Notes: generated from the letters alone by a model not told the origin. DNA of 64,000 nt from Parelaphostrongylus tenuis (GCA_019055375.1 JAHQIW010000392.1:50914-114913); one strand, 5' to 3'; positions 21,301-30,181 are shown, counted from the first letter of the stretch. Made by a program: numbers and translations.

Positions 21301-23410
21301 ACACGGATCTCGGTGCCGCATCCAGCGGCGATCTTCCAAAGCCCTCATTCACAAGCAGTAATTATGAAGAAGGATTGGAAAAAATGAATTTATTTTTCCA
21401 TAATACTATAGAAGATGCGCTGAGATCGAAAGTGCCGATGATCATTCAGCATCTGTGTCCGCGGGAGTTGCGTCGTCAACGTCAACAAGTTCTGGTGGTC
21501 ATCCTGCCGAGGTAAAACTGAAGGTCTCAGTTGTCCATAATAGGAACAGCCGTAATCTATGGTGATGTAATTACTTTAGGCGGAAGCATCTGGGACGTCG
21601 TCTAGTACATCAGACAAGAGACTAAGTTATCAGTTGAACGCAGCTGAATTACAAGCGCTGGATCTAGTAAGTGTTTGGAGAAATTATGATTTTTGTCATG
21701 TAGTCATTACTCGTATTATTATTTGGTAATAATTATCATTTCACTAAGTTATTATCATCATTGTTATTAATATTTACTTTACCTTGTCAAGTTTCCGAAG
21801 AGCTTTGAGGCAAAGAATGTGAGATTGTCGTTTTTATTAACATTACCGTTACTGTTATTGTCATTATTATTATTAATGTATTATTATCATTGATATTATT
21901 TCTGTATGGGGTTGGGGGGTGGCCGAGTGGTTAACAATGCACGCCATCAAGAAGCAATATTTTGGTCCGATCCTTTCCCTCAATCAACACTGTCCTGCAA
22001 TCACCGAGGGAAAAGTTTAGCTCGAGTACCCCCATGACTGAAAGGGGATCTACCCAATCAGTATTCTACGGCTACACGTAGAAGAAATCCTCGAAGAGCA
22101 GTCGCAAAAACACTCGAAATGTTCGAAGACCTTTGGGACTATGAATGCAAGGGAACGAATCGTATTATAGAAGTCCTGGGATTTGCACAACAAAAATGTA
22201 ACAACGGGTCGTGTAAAATAGAAATTTAGTAGTGTTATTGGTGAAACTGTTGTGATTATCCTTTTTTAGTAGTGTTGTTACTGATACTATTGTGATTATC
22301 CTTTTTCGTTTCAGATTCAAGAAGCATTCAAAGGATATGAACGATCCTATGGAACAGGGACGTCAGAAGGCATCGTTTCTCAAGGTTACGAAAGTTTCAC
22401 TAACTACAATTTGTATCATTGATTAGAGGATATTTCATCAATCAAGGAAGTTCTTTAGAATGAGAAATCACCTGCTGACATTATGAATATCATGGATGTG
22501 ACGATGCGTCGATTTGTGAAAATGGCAAAGAAACTACCTGCGTTCAATGATCTCAGCCAAGACGGCAAATTTGCTCTTCTCAAGGGTGGGTATCTCAATC
22601 TTAACTTCCTATAGAGCATATCTCCGACACCGGGTTAAGTGTAGATTTTCAGGTGGGATGATCGAAATGCTCACAGTTCGTGGTGTTTCGCCGTTTCGAC
22701 ATCAATTCAGGTGTATGGACAACACCGACGCTTAAAGAGAGTTGTGAGGTGTCGATTAACATGTTCGATCAACTGAATGCTGAAGTAAGAAACGAACAAA
22801 AGATGCGTTTTCTTCAGTAAGTTCTTGACTAAAATCTTAATTTCAACTCCTAATTCACTCACAGCTTCACCGCCTTTTTTTTCAGATTTTTCAAGATCTT
22901 TCATGAGGATATTCGAAGCAATGATCTAGTCATCTCTATGATCATGTTGATTGTGCTTTTTTCTCCAAGAGATTGTATTACTGATCCTGAGGACCGTCGT
23001 ATCATTGCTAGACATCACGAGCAATTTTGCGCTCTTCTAAACAGGTTTAGTCGTCTCCATAATTTTCAAAGTGTTTCGCTCAACGCATGTTCCCTGTGAT
23101 TCCCCTCAAATCGTCTGTTATATGCAGCGCGTTTTTAGAGTTTCCTAGGCTTCTAGGTTTTTTTTCGTTGATCGTTATTGTTAGCACTAATATTACTACT
23201 GTTACATTTGCTATATTTGCGCTAGGATTATTTTTTTTAGATATCTCGAATCACTTTATGGTGACGATGCTCATAAGCTTAACGAGCAACTTCCGACAGC
23301 ACTTCGAATGTTACGTGAGATATCTGCGTCATGCGGTTTTGCTATTTTTGGGCACGGTGAATACAAGCGAGGCAGAACCATTACCTCGTGAGTTCTTCAA
23401 AGTCGAATAG
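2259..23410 (+). CDS. daf-12: DAF-12-like nuclear hormone receptor (whole gene, spliced)
   Basis: Spliced coding region of a nuclear receptor whose DNA-binding domain, hinge motifs and ligand-binding domain follow C. elegans DAF-12, the receptor for dafachronic-acid steroids that controls dauer entry, and infective-larva arrest and recovery in parasites (family knowledge). Inferred exons: 2259-2531, (17690-17884 optional), 18857-18926, 18997-19094, 19361-19484, 19568-19656, 19782-19879, 19990-20062, 20154-20210, 20269-20364, 20432-20524, 20600-20679, 20737-20840, 21289-21511, 21580-21666, 22315-22384, 22459-22585, 22653-22816, 22886-23044, 23241-23410 (TAG). Junction phases agree from exon to exon. 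Seven single-base frame breaks lie inside conserved exons. Because the surrounding amino acids and splice sites are preserved, I read these as probable assembly errors. The true 5' end and any further upstream exons are not visible. Confidence 0.93.
3228..4082. repeat. Compound TA / CATA microsatellite block
   Basis: TA run at about 3232-3258, TATG-like repeats to 3330, a long CATA array at about 3597-3840 with CA and TA interruptions, TA runs at 3963-3985 and 4050-4080. Open frames up to about 200 codons (Met-Tyr-Val-Cys or His-Thr-Tyr-Ile repeats) are products of the array. 3340-3590 is non-repetitive but has no recognised gene. Confidence 0.9.
6805..7115 (-). repeat. SINE-A copy 2 (best preserved head)
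   Basis: Reverse strand. Tail at 6805-6850 (GCTCTCGACGTTGATCAATC on the + strand), body at 6920-7020, B box complement near 7050-7062 (GCGAGATCGAACC) and A box complement near 7087-7105 (CACCTCTAACCACTGCGCC). On its own strand the head reads GCGCAGTGGTTAGAGGTG, close to a real tRNA 5' half. It lies within daf-12 intron 1. Confidence 0.85.
7885..7955. repeat. TATATG/CATA microsatellite
   Basis: Imperfect TA-rich repeat immediately 5' of SINE-A copy 3. Confidence 0.85.
7955..8215 (+). repeat. SINE-A copy 3 (5'-truncated)
   Basis: Begins at the B box region (GACGGTTCGATCTCGCGCTC) directly after a TATATG/CA microsatellite and ends with CAACGCCGAGAGCTTTATCC before another TA array. The A box is missing. 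Microsatellite on both sides suggests insertion into, or growth from, the repeat ends. Confidence 0.85.
8216..8375. repeat. TA/TG microsatellite
   Basis: Two TA runs (about 8243-8264, 8331-8352) with TATG and TG repeats between and after. Confidence 0.9.
8610..8700. repeat. TG microsatellite
   Basis: TG/TATG-rich tract of about 90 bases. Confidence 0.85.
8997..9010. repeat. Poly-G run of 14
   Basis: Uninterrupted G run in a GT-rich context. The length is likely to be unreliable in any assembly. Confidence 0.85.
10731..11595. repeat. Tandem satellite, four copies of about 216 bp
   Basis: Units start with GCCACCTCATCCTAGG at about 10731, 10945, 11163 and 11379 (spacing 214, 218, 216) and end near 11592. 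Each unit contains CTAAGCACTCCTC, a T-run, a GCGAG...TATAAAAAA block, TGTCATTGTTGTGGGTAGG, CACGTCCACGCGCA and TCACTTCACTGATGGTTAA. Copies differ by scattered substitutions and small indels. It lies in daf-12 intron 1. Confidence 0.95.
12279..12318. repeat. TA microsatellite
   Basis: About 20 TA units with a TATG start. The 11600-12270 and 12320-13170 flanks hold no recognisable gene; a GAA run is at 12190-12205. Confidence 0.9.
13172..13265. repeat. TA/TG-rich microsatellite
   Basis: Imperfect TATATG/TGTG tract. From here to 16027 I see no gene, RNA or repeat I can name. Confidence 0.75.
16028..16145 (-). repeat. SINE-A tail fragment
   Basis: The + strand reads CTTTCAGCGTTGATCAGTCT, then the ATGCACCATGCATTC and GGTGATTGA blocks in reverse order, matching the 3' half of the other SINE-A copies. 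The head is absent. Confidence 0.6.
16245..16430. repeat. TATG/TACA microsatellite abutting mariner remnant
   Basis: TA, TATG and TACA imperfect repeats. Its right end meets the left inverted repeat of the mariner derivative. Tyr/Ile/Cys-rich open frames on both strands are repeat translations. Confidence 0.85.
16430..17033 (+). mobile_element. Internally deleted mariner element with terminal inverted repeats
   Basis: Inverted repeats of about 38-58 bp: left TTAGGTCTTCTCATAGTTTT with GGCACTAGAGCAATAA (16434 on), right its complement (TTATTGCTCTAGTGCCGAAA, 16997 on). TTAGGT is the usual mariner terminus. Between them about 16840-16975 reads as the second helix-turn-helix of a mariner transposase ([20 protein letters not shown], then [10 protein letters not shown]), with broken frames. 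The DDD catalytic region is missing, so the element could only move with a transposase supplied elsewhere. Confidence 0.65.
17690..17884 (+). CDS. Putative cassette or alternative N-terminal exon of daf-12
   Basis: A 195-base stretch (65 codons, no stop) opens right after an ACTAG acceptor and closes at AAG|GTGAGT. It starts and ends in phase 0, so it would fit in frame between the N-terminal exon and the exon at 18857. The peptide begins [20 protein letters not shown], is Ser/Thr/Asn rich, and ends [11 protein letters not shown]; it has no motif I recognise. The same frame is open upstream through tandem ATGs at 17654 and 17657 except for the single TAG at 17687. So an alternative first exon with one substitution, or a decayed copy of another gene, is also possible. 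Confidence 0.4.
18857..19094 (+). CDS. daf-12: daf-12 exons coding the conserved pre-DBD arm
   Basis: Two exons. 18857-18926 follows TTTCAG, begins [16 protein letters not shown] and ends in phase 1 at G|GTTAGT. 18997-19094 follows TTCCAG and encodes a Gly/Ala/Ser-rich acidic stretch ending NSDG before GTAAGA. The [12 protein letters not shown] block is a signature just upstream of the zinc fingers in C. elegans DAF-12. The intron after 19094 contains an 80-base CT-rich tract. Confidence 0.9.
19361..19656 (+). CDS. daf-12: daf-12 DNA-binding domain exons (two C4 zinc fingers)
   Basis: Exon 19361-19484 encodes zinc finger 1: [19 protein letters not shown], then the P-box region [10 protein letters not shown], with spacing C-x2-C-x13-C-x2-C. 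Exon 19568-19656 encodes zinc finger 2: CPYSEDC, then [10 protein letters not shown], with C-x5-C-x9-C-x2-C, ending KCFA before GTGTGT. Match to C. elegans DAF-12 is almost residue for residue, and the P-box sets its DNA half-site choice. Two frame breaks: one extra T in the T-run at about 19420-19423 inside finger 1, and one missing A at about 19644-19648, so the literal sequence does not translate through. Confidence 0.95.
19782..21666 (+). CDS. daf-12: daf-12 hinge exons
   Basis: Exons 19782-19879, 19990-20062, 20154-20210, 20269-20364, 20432-20524, 20600-20679, 20737-20840, 21289-21511 and 21580-21666. The first holds the C-terminal extension of the DBD ([19 protein letters not shown] when one A is restored in the A-run at 19791). 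Later exons are Pro/Ser/Gln/Met rich: YPLMSP and SDSPP match C. elegans, [11 protein letters not shown] parallels VVLSTEEYKQL, and KRAAY is shared. 21289-21511 includes [15 protein letters not shown], then changes frame near 21426 into a Ser/Thr/Gly tract that exits in phase 0. 21580-21666 contains [14 protein letters not shown], the start of the LBD. The intron after 20062 appears to use a GC donor (CAG|GCATGT). Confidence 0.85.
21011..21270 (+). other. Possible extra hinge coding sequence
   Basis: Inside the intron drawn from 20841 to 21288 there are two adjoining open stretches in neighbouring frames: about 59 codons ending at a TGA near 21190 (includes [16 protein letters not shown] and [19 protein letters not shown]), then [21 protein letters not shown] in the next frame. 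Composition and charge look coding, and a single-base indel would join them, as in other exons of this gene. I cannot find a convincing donor before 21288, so the exon limits are unknown and the intronic reading remains possible. Confidence 0.35.
21908..22205 (+). repeat. SINE-B copy 1 (tRNA-Ser/Leu-like head) in a daf-12 intron
   Basis: The head reads GGTGGCCGAGTGGTTAACAA (A box) and later GGTCCGATCC (B box), the pattern of a type II tRNA such as Ser or Leu. An unrelated body follows, ending with AAGTCCTGGGATTTGCACAA. A second copy lies at 45.84-46.09 kb. It sits within the intron between daf-12 exons 21580-21666 and 22315-22384, in sense orientation. Confidence 0.7.
22315..23410 (+). CDS. 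daf-12: daf-12 ligand-binding domain exons and stop
   Basis: Five exons: 22315-22384, 22459-22585, 22653-22816, 22886-23044, 23241-23410. Conserved blocks are [53 protein letters not shown] and the AF-2 end [13 protein letters not shown], then TAG. The ligand, dafachronic acid, and coactivator docking by the last helix are family knowledge. Frame breaks: one extra base at about 22333-22337, an extra C at about 22705, and an extra T in the T-run at about 23336-23339. With these read through, helices H1-H12 are all represented, at the length expected for the family. Confidence 0.93.
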
Positions 23411-26212
23411 GATGTCTCCACTGATGATTGATGGATTGTCTTTTGTCACACCGATCCAGCACATTATATACATATTGCACCACACTACACTACATTACAT
23501 ACACAATCATAATATCTACATCTAATCCATGTGTCATCGATTCTTTCTCTCTAAATGCATGGTTTGTCTCTATTCATTGGCTTATCAGATATTCTCGGTA
23601 TTCCTCTTGCAGTGTCATGTTATTACGCATCGTTTTGGTTAAAGGGCACGTTATTATGATTGTTACATTTCTTTCCATAGGGTGAGTCATCTTTCATAAC
23701 CACAATTTTCTGTGAATTAAGCAAGCCCTTCTCTCGCTTGTTCTGCATTATTCCCTCCCTCCCTCTCTCTCTGTTTCTCTCTAACTCTCTCTCTCTCTCT
23801 CTCTTTTCTTTTTTACAACTTTCTTTTGTTATCCATTCTATATCCGTTACCATGATGTCGTAATCATATGTTAATACCTCATCCCTCTTTGTGATTCGTA
23901 GTTTTTTTTTTGTTTTTAAATTATTATTCCTTGTTGTTTTACCATTTTCTGTGACCCTTCTAACCATTGATATGTAGTGGATGTACGTATTCTGTCATTT
24001 TTAAATAGTGAGTGATTACGTTGTATAATAGTCGAGTGTTTCACACCGGTTACGCTAGAGTACGGAATTCATGAAAACATCTATGAATCCTTATTATTTG
24101 AAGTACTAAACAATTAAAGCACACGTATAGTTTGTAATTGTGTTCAGTTGGCCCGGTTTATTATTTGAGTAACCTCTCTAGAAGCTACCTCTGATTACTT
24201 TATCTCGACAATGTGTCCTAAAGTTTTTTTTCTCTTTCGTGTTTTTTTTTATAATGTCCGTCGATAATAAGAGCGCTTGTTGTGTTTAAAGTCTAATTAA
24301 CACCGATTATTCTTGATTTCTTTTCTCGTCTTTTAATTCTATTTCCTGTACCTTCCATCAACTCCCACTCCACTTTCACCTCTAGAGTATTTCCTTTATT
24401 ATAGTGCAATTAGATGTGTGACTGGGAATGTGCTTCTGAAAATATTTTCATTCTTTCATGATCTTCATCACAATATATCTGCGCATATATATAGATAGAT
24501 ACATAAGCGCTTGTCATGCACGTAAGATCGGTTCTAATTAATAAGCTGTTACCAACAAGTAGCGCTTAAACAACTATGAAATAAGTACAACAACACTGCT
24601 AAAAAAATTATACCGCTAAAGATTTCTAAGTTTTGTTCATTGGAATTCGTTCGACCTCTGTTATAATGTCCCACCCTACAACCATACGGATCGCTTGGAT
24701 CAGTTCACACGAAAAGAATATGAAATTTACGTATTTACATAGATGGATGGCCTTAGTTGTAGTGCTCAAGCTGTAGCTAGCTATATCTTCATCTTACATG
24801 GCGACGGGGCGAATTTTCGCTCTCATTTCAAAGGCTAAGTGTCCCCACGTGTACAGTGCATGTGCTTGTGATAGCTAAATGCAGTTTGTGGATCGCAAAG
24901 ACGCTTGCTGCTCTGGGATTCAATGCTTCTTGGAAAACAGCATTTTATGTGGCGCCAGCGACAGTTGTGATTAATTACGAGGTCGCTTAAGGTTCATGTA
25001 AACGACTGAGTTTCCGTTTTACATCCGTGATTTCATTTCGTCTGTTCGAGTAAATCACAAACAAATTTGCTGTGAGTTTGTAATAAGTGGATCGTCATTG
25101 TAATCGTTTAATCGATCTCACGCTGGTGTTTTAGTGGCAGTTGCACGGTTCGAGTCTTCTTATTCTCATGTGTTATAAATTCCGGTTCAAGTATGTCATC
25201 CGAGGATAAATAGAGAAATGACTTCTTTTGCTGAACAAGAGCTTTTCATAAGAGTGTTAGCAAAAAGCTTGAAACCCTGGCTACTGCGCTAACCTGTTCT
25301 TTTTTTCCAAAAGCTTCTTCTATAAAGCTGTACCATTCAAATAAAATGATGATTTACACCGTCCGCGCGTTTTCACTGTTACCTCGCCGAAACGGCGAAA
25401 AGTATATGAGCGTGTAGAGCAACTATTGCAGTATCAGAGTCATACATTCTATCTAGATTTGTTTCGAAACGGAGAAAGGAATCTTAATTGAATAACAAAA
25501 TTCGCAATCCACATGTGAGCGTCCCACCGCCATCCACCGATTGCCGTATTGAAGGCACAGGTAGCCCCCTGCTCCATTCTCCGACCATAGATTGGCCGAA
25601 AAACAAATGCCCGTGTATGTGAATCAATTTTATTTTCCTTGCTACGTTACAGTGGAACGCTAATTCCAGAAAAGCGCAATGTTGGAATCATCGAAACTTA
25701 CGATATCGAATAGTAACTTACAAGCTGAGGAAAGAGCCCTGACCTGCGAGAAATATAGGTGTGTGAAGCATAGATGTTTTTCTTTTGTTGAGGTGTTATA
25801 AAAGTAGGCAGAGATTCAAGCTTTCGAATGAATACTAAAAATGCAGTAGGAAGCTTTTCTCCAGAGAGCGTGCTCGTTTCCCAATCCCGTGCCGTCTTGC
25901 GGAAAAGTACCAAAAGCCACGTAGTTGAAATCTAGAAAGAAACAGGACTGGAATTTGCCCCAAGGGGAAAAGCATTCGCTACGCTGGTTGAGACATCGAC
26001 CATTAGAAGACAAAAATTTTATACATTCGACTTTCAAACGAAACACTCTATGAACAGCTGCACTTAGAACCAAAAGACCAGACCCAGGCACTTAAGAAAC
26101 CTCTACTTATCAACACGTTACTCGTGCAGTGTTCATGCAACTCGTCAAAACGTTAGTGAGAAACAAAGAAAAGATCTGATAACATTTTCTAAGCCTCTCA
26201 TGAGATCTCTTA
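23411..26212. other. daf-12 3' flank and intergenic sequence
   Basis: No coding sequence recognised. A CT-rich tract lies at 23748-23815. An AATAAA at about 25340 is one possible polyadenylation signal but far from the stop; other A/T-rich stretches nearer the stop are not decisive. A GATA/TA tract is at 24485-24510. At about 25240-25270 the motif CTTTTCATAAGAGTGTTAG matches the outer end of the left inverted-duplication arm. Confidence 0.6.
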
Positions 26213-26272
26213 AGGCACTTATATAGTGTTAGACGTACGTTTCGCCCTTTTGGCCTCATCAGTGTCACGGTA
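26213..26272 (-). ncRNA. Hammerhead-ribozyme-like motif a
   Basis: Reverse strand: core CTGATGA (complement of 26256-26262), stem II of GGCC/GGGC type, GAAA, a short stem III (ACGTACGT), then the C cleavage position followed by TAACAC, which partly pairs with GTGACA as stem I. The outer block GTGCC (complement of 26213-26217) is shared with the other copies. Core residues are intact; stem I has two mismatches. Confidence 0.65.
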
Positions 26273-26358
26273 TCATTCGGTTCAGTTAGTTCCTTGTAAA
26301 AGGATATACCCGTATATTTAAAAACTGACTGAGACAGAAGGAGCTGACTGAATCGAAA

Positions 26359-26412
26359 GGCACCGTGCTATTGATGAGGGTGAAAAGTCGAAACCCATGT
26401 CTAGCACTACAT
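26359..26412 (+). ncRNA. Hammerhead-like motif b (damaged core)
   Basis: GGCACCGTGCTA, then TTGATGAG in place of CTGATGAG, a stem II remnant, GAAA, and CCCATGTCTAGCAC. The first core C is changed to T and stem III is weakened, so self-cleavage is unlikely. It faces motifs a and c. Confidence 0.55.
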
Positions 26413-26547
26413 AACAGATCTCATGAAAACAGGTTTCAAGAAAATGCAATTGTAAAGAAGAAATCGTTTGAAAAGAGAAAAATTCACCTAGTGGTAAATA
26501 CTGCATGTTCTGATAGCATATTTATAAGCTTTTATAAGGTCTGTTAT

Positions 26548-26605
26548 GGCACTTATACAGTAGGAGACACGTGTTTTAGCCTTTCGGCCTCATCAGTAGC
26601 ACGGG
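26548..26605 (-). ncRNA. Hammerhead-like motif c (damaged core)
   Basis: Reverse strand: CTACTGATGAGGCCGAAAGG, then TAAAACAC where the family has CGAAACG, so the conserved GAAA G is lost. The GTATAAGTGCCATAACAGAC flank is shared with motif e. Confidence 0.55.
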
Positions 26606-26606
26606 A

Positions 26607-26752
26607 CCTTTCGGATACTCGCCATTTATCATGGGGAATCAAAGTCGTACAAATCACACTCTGCGTAAGGTGAGAGGGTCACTGTGGTATTCTTTCAGAG
26701 TGATTGATGGTCGCTCGACGTTCGCTGGACATACGGCTATTACGCCAAAGTG

Positions 26753-26800
<48 letters not shown>

Positions 26801-27640
26801 CATATATATTCCGCTCAAAGTTTAAAACACATCCTGACAGTGTATATCTCAAGCGGGATCTTCGAAATAATCGATCGAAAGTGTTGAAATATTGCTTTGT
26901 TTGCTTGTTATCTCATGCTTGTAAATTTTGAAATGAAGTAGCCCACAAAACAGCTCGATTCGACGATTTTGGCATTTCGTCAAAACTGTTCGATTCCGCG
27001 CTAAAAAATGTAGTGAGGAACTCGTATAGGTTGAAGTTGAATTTGAAATCGAAAGTCGTCAGCTACAATGACGTCCATAATCACCAAACCTCAACCTAGT
27101 GGAACAAATGCTATCCCATTCCAACTGCAGAAGTGAACAGATTAGCGTTTTTTAGTAGAAAGTGACTTTACTGAAGAAGTTTAGAACTATGTGGGTAACA
27201 AATCCATTCGTAATGCGCGTATTCAGGCTCAGTGGAGTCAACACCCCAGACCATTCCAGCATTGCGGACCGCGATCGTGGATGAACCAGGATCAACAACA
27301 CCTCTAGAGCTGAAAATGAAGCTTCGTTCTGCTTGCGGTGCTTGCAAAGAACATCTATGATGTTACATAAGAGGAGAAAAAAAATACATACGTCACAGCT
27401 ACATCTTCAACTCCACGGTCTCTCTTTTTTTAACCTCGGGTTTTTTTTTTACCTTAAAAGAGCCGTCAGCTATAGCACATGCACTATCAACAGAATGATG
27501 CTAAAGGGACTTTTTTTGCGCAACGGAAAAAAGAAATTTTCAAGTACCTTATCAACTGAGTCTAAGCGCGCTGCCTTATGCAGAGACTAAAGAGAAAAAA
27601 ACCTCTTGGTGTTTTTTGAGCAAAAATTTACGTTTCTATC
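26607..27640. other. Intergenic, TA microsatellite
   Basis: TA run at about 26756-26800. No gene recognised; the remainder is unique AT-rich sequence. Confidence 0.6.
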
Positions 27641-27649
27641 TGGTTATGA

Positions 27650-28440
27650 GGCGACGAATGAAAAACCGACCTCATTCGCTGGAAAAGGAATTTTCCATAT
27701 GAGTATTAGTAACTATTCGGATGCTGAGACTCCAGGCTACAGCCTTACGTCCCGTTTTTCGCATAAGCCTTTTTTTGGCGTTGATACATAAGGAGATTTA
27801 TTTGCGTTGCAGGCGCTCATATTTCTCGCCAGACAGAGTTCTTTGTTTGAACTATTCGTAATCATTCGATAGCGTAGTCGTATCTGATTCCATCGCCATA
27901 ACTATATATTAACAAAAACCGTTTTCTTTGCCAACGCAGCAGATAAAATAAGTTGAACTCGCATGTGTGAGCAAGAGGTCATTGGCCAATTCACGTGCAT
28001 GCGCGTGAAGCCGCCACGTTCGACGGCTCGATGATCATCACCTTTTGTGGTATACCAACGCGCAGAGAAGTATCGCGTCAGCAGTTCACGTGGCCACATC
28101 ACGCACAGCACGTTAATTGGCCAAAGACCCATCTGATCTACCATGCGAATTCAAACGTAATTTTGCCTGCTGCGTTGCAGAGAAACGGCCTTTTCAGGAC
28201 GTAAACACAGCGTTGGAATCAGAAACGATTACACTATAGAATGATTATTAATAACGCGGAGAAAGAGCTCCGCCCAGCAAGAAATATGCGCATCTGCAAC
28301 GAATGAAGTCTCCTTCTGTAACAAATTGAAAAAAAAGCTTTTGAAAACAGCCGACGTGGGGCTGTAACCTGGAGTCTCAGCTTCCGAATTGTTATTATCA
28401 CTTCTATGGAAAGCTCACTTCCAGCGAATGAGGTCAGTTC
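27650..28440. mobile_element. Foldback (large palindromic) element
   Basis: The two halves are imperfect reverse complements around about 28050. The outer block ACCTCATTCGCTGGA with GCTGAGACTCCAGG (27665-27745) recurs inverted at 28365-28435. The inner block CAACGCAGCAG, TGTGAGCAAGAGG..TGGCCAATT (27925-27995) recurs inverted at 28110-28190. The arms are about 390 bp. No open frame is shared, so this looks like a non-autonomous foldback or MITE-type element. A partial relative lies at 47412-47640. Confidence 0.75.
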
Positions 28441-29469
28441 CCTTCAGGAGAACTCGCGAAACACGCCGTTCCGGTGGACCGAAGTGGTTATGAGGTACAC
28501 CTCCGGCAAGTAAATTTCGCACAAAGTGCACTCGAGGATCCAGTAAGCACTTCTCTGGGCCATAATTGCTACCAATTACTTGCTATGGTTTTCATGTCGA
28601 GCTGAATAAATGTTTCTGTTCCCGTATTTCACATCGTTCTCGTAATGGTTACTTGATTGTTGTCATTGTCGAAGGTCTGAGTTCCTTGAGACATTGGTGG
28701 GTCTGCAGCTTTTTGATGAGTGCAAGCTGAAATCTCTAAGTACTTCCAAGGAATAGAAGGAGTGATTCGATCCCGAAAACGACTGAGTGCTTTCGAAGGT
28801 GTGTAAGGCATACTCGTTTGGTTTTGAAATATATGTTCCTGGTACGTGGCTGATTCAAACTTTGGCGCAAAGGCTAATGTCGTCGAAAGCTGATGTGTTG
28901 GCTACAGTGAGCTGAATAAGCCATCTCATGTGTGGGCATTTGGGCTTGTTTGGACTGAGAGCGAGAGTGGTGCGCGCGCCTGCTAGTGATATGTGTTGGA
29001 TCACGAATGGTCAGTGCCAACCAACGGATAGAAAGCCTTGTAAGACAGCGATTAGCCGACGATTGGGAGCTACAAAGTAAGACTTAGATGGAGGTGTCGT
29101 CTGGTCGAGATAACTTTACGCAAAGAGAAGGCACAAAGTGTCTCTGTAAATCCTTCAATCAATGATTTTTTTGCTGTCACCAGTGATCGGTATCCTTTGC
29201 ACGTGTGATTCGTGATACATCGGAGGCCCTACATTATTTATTGCTTATAATCACCTTTTGTTCGACCTTCAGTAAAGTGATTCCCTCTCATTTTTGTGAG
29301 ATTTATCACTTCGATTTGGCACAGGCTTTAGAAAATATTTAACCATCGTTTTACCCGGATAGTACTTAGTGCTCTTGTGGAGACGTTAATAGAGTGAGGT
29401 TGTGGCTTTAACTGATTAACTGTCACAACCTGTTCCCTACTATTATTCCGTTCTGAGTAGCCAGAGCTG
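28441..29469. other. Intergenic, nothing recognised
   Basis: No coding similarity or repeat that I can name. A 60-codon reverse frame at 28629-28811 has no recognisable similarity. Confidence 0.5.
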
Positions 29470-29686
29470 CAGTATTTTTAGGATTAGTCTCACAGCGGTC
29501 CGATTTCACGGGATGAGATCATTGACTGCTTGTTAGAGTGCGCCAGATGTGATGCCTCGGCAGGAATGCACTCGAAAACGGAATAGCTCTCTTTTCGGTG
29601 ATGCTTCTTCTTCTATCTCCAGCGCGACTGGCCTTCTGGCTCTTGGCTGCCTCAATAGCTTTTTTAGCGGTCGGCTTCGGTGGCTT
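29470..29686 (-). pseudogene. Histone H2B pseudogene
   Basis: Reverse strand from 29686: PPKPTAKKAIEAAKSQKASR matches the H2B N-terminal tail, with the start codon changed ATG to AAG. Basic residues and a KESYS-like position follow, then, in another frame, PAEASHLAHSNKQSMISSRE, matching the alpha-C segment of H2B. The central histone fold is deleted (about 35 residues). With the H2A remnant it forms a divergent pair, the usual nematode arrangement. Broken start, deletion and frameshift make it non-functional. Confidence 0.8.
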
Positions 29687-29925
29687 AGTGAGTATTTATA
29701 GAAACTGCAATTGCTAGACAGCTTCCTTCTGAAGCGATTTATTTCGCCATCGCGGCGAAGCCCCGAATCCACGCTCAGCCAATAAGGGCGGAGTGTGGGA
29801 CCACGTTCCTTACAAATACCGCTCTAGGTAGTGCAGATGCCTCCGTGAGTTCCTCTCATAATCGTCGTCTGCTTTCTCTTTGATGTCCGGCTATTCTAGG
29901 CTATTCTACTGCCCAAGTTTAGTTT
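29687..29925. promoter_or_regulatory. Remains of divergent H2B/H2A promoter
   Basis: Between the two divergent remnants there is a CAGCCAATAAGGGCGG block (CCAAT-like, about 29777-29792) and a TATTTATAG TATA-like site near 29692, close to the H2B side. This is the expected layout for a shared histone promoter. Activity is not shown. Confidence 0.4.
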
Positions 29926-30149
29926 GCCGCTGTTTTGGAGTATCTAGCTGCTGAGGTACTGGTGTAGCTGGAAAGGCAACTCGTGACAACAAGAAGACCA
30001 GAATTAACCTGCGTCATCTCCAGCTCGCCGTACATAACGACGAGTAATTCAATAGTCTACTCTTAGGAGTAACCATTGCCCAAAGTGGAGTTCTGCTTGA
30101 CATACAAGTTATTCTACTGCCCAAGAAGGCCAGCGAAGAGAACGAATAA
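29926..30149 (+). pseudogene. Histone H2A pseudogene
   Basis: AAVLEYLAAEVL (in-frame stop after it), then in the next frame TRDNKKTRI and RHLQLAVHNDE, a TAA, and LLLGVTIAQSGVLLDIQVIL, PKKASEENE and stop at 30147-30149. This is the C-terminal two thirds of canonical H2A (not H2A.Z). The N-terminal part is unrecognisable. One frameshift and at least two stops show it is dead. Confidence 0.85.
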
Positions 30150-30181
30150 GCTTTGAGCTGTCGAGCAAATTCTAAGCCAGC

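Noticed and set aside
21908..21980. tRNA-Ser/Leu gene
   Set aside because: A and B boxes are present, but the cloverleaf is not complete and a repeat body follows, so it is a SINE head. The same holds for 56868-56945 and 61000-61065.
26753..26815. Promoter TATA region
   Set aside because: A plain TA microsatellite with no gene downstream.
28629..28811. Possible H3 or H4 relative next to the H2A/H2B remnants
   Set aside because: I compared the reverse frame and its neighbours with H3 and H4 landmarks and saw no matching order of residues.
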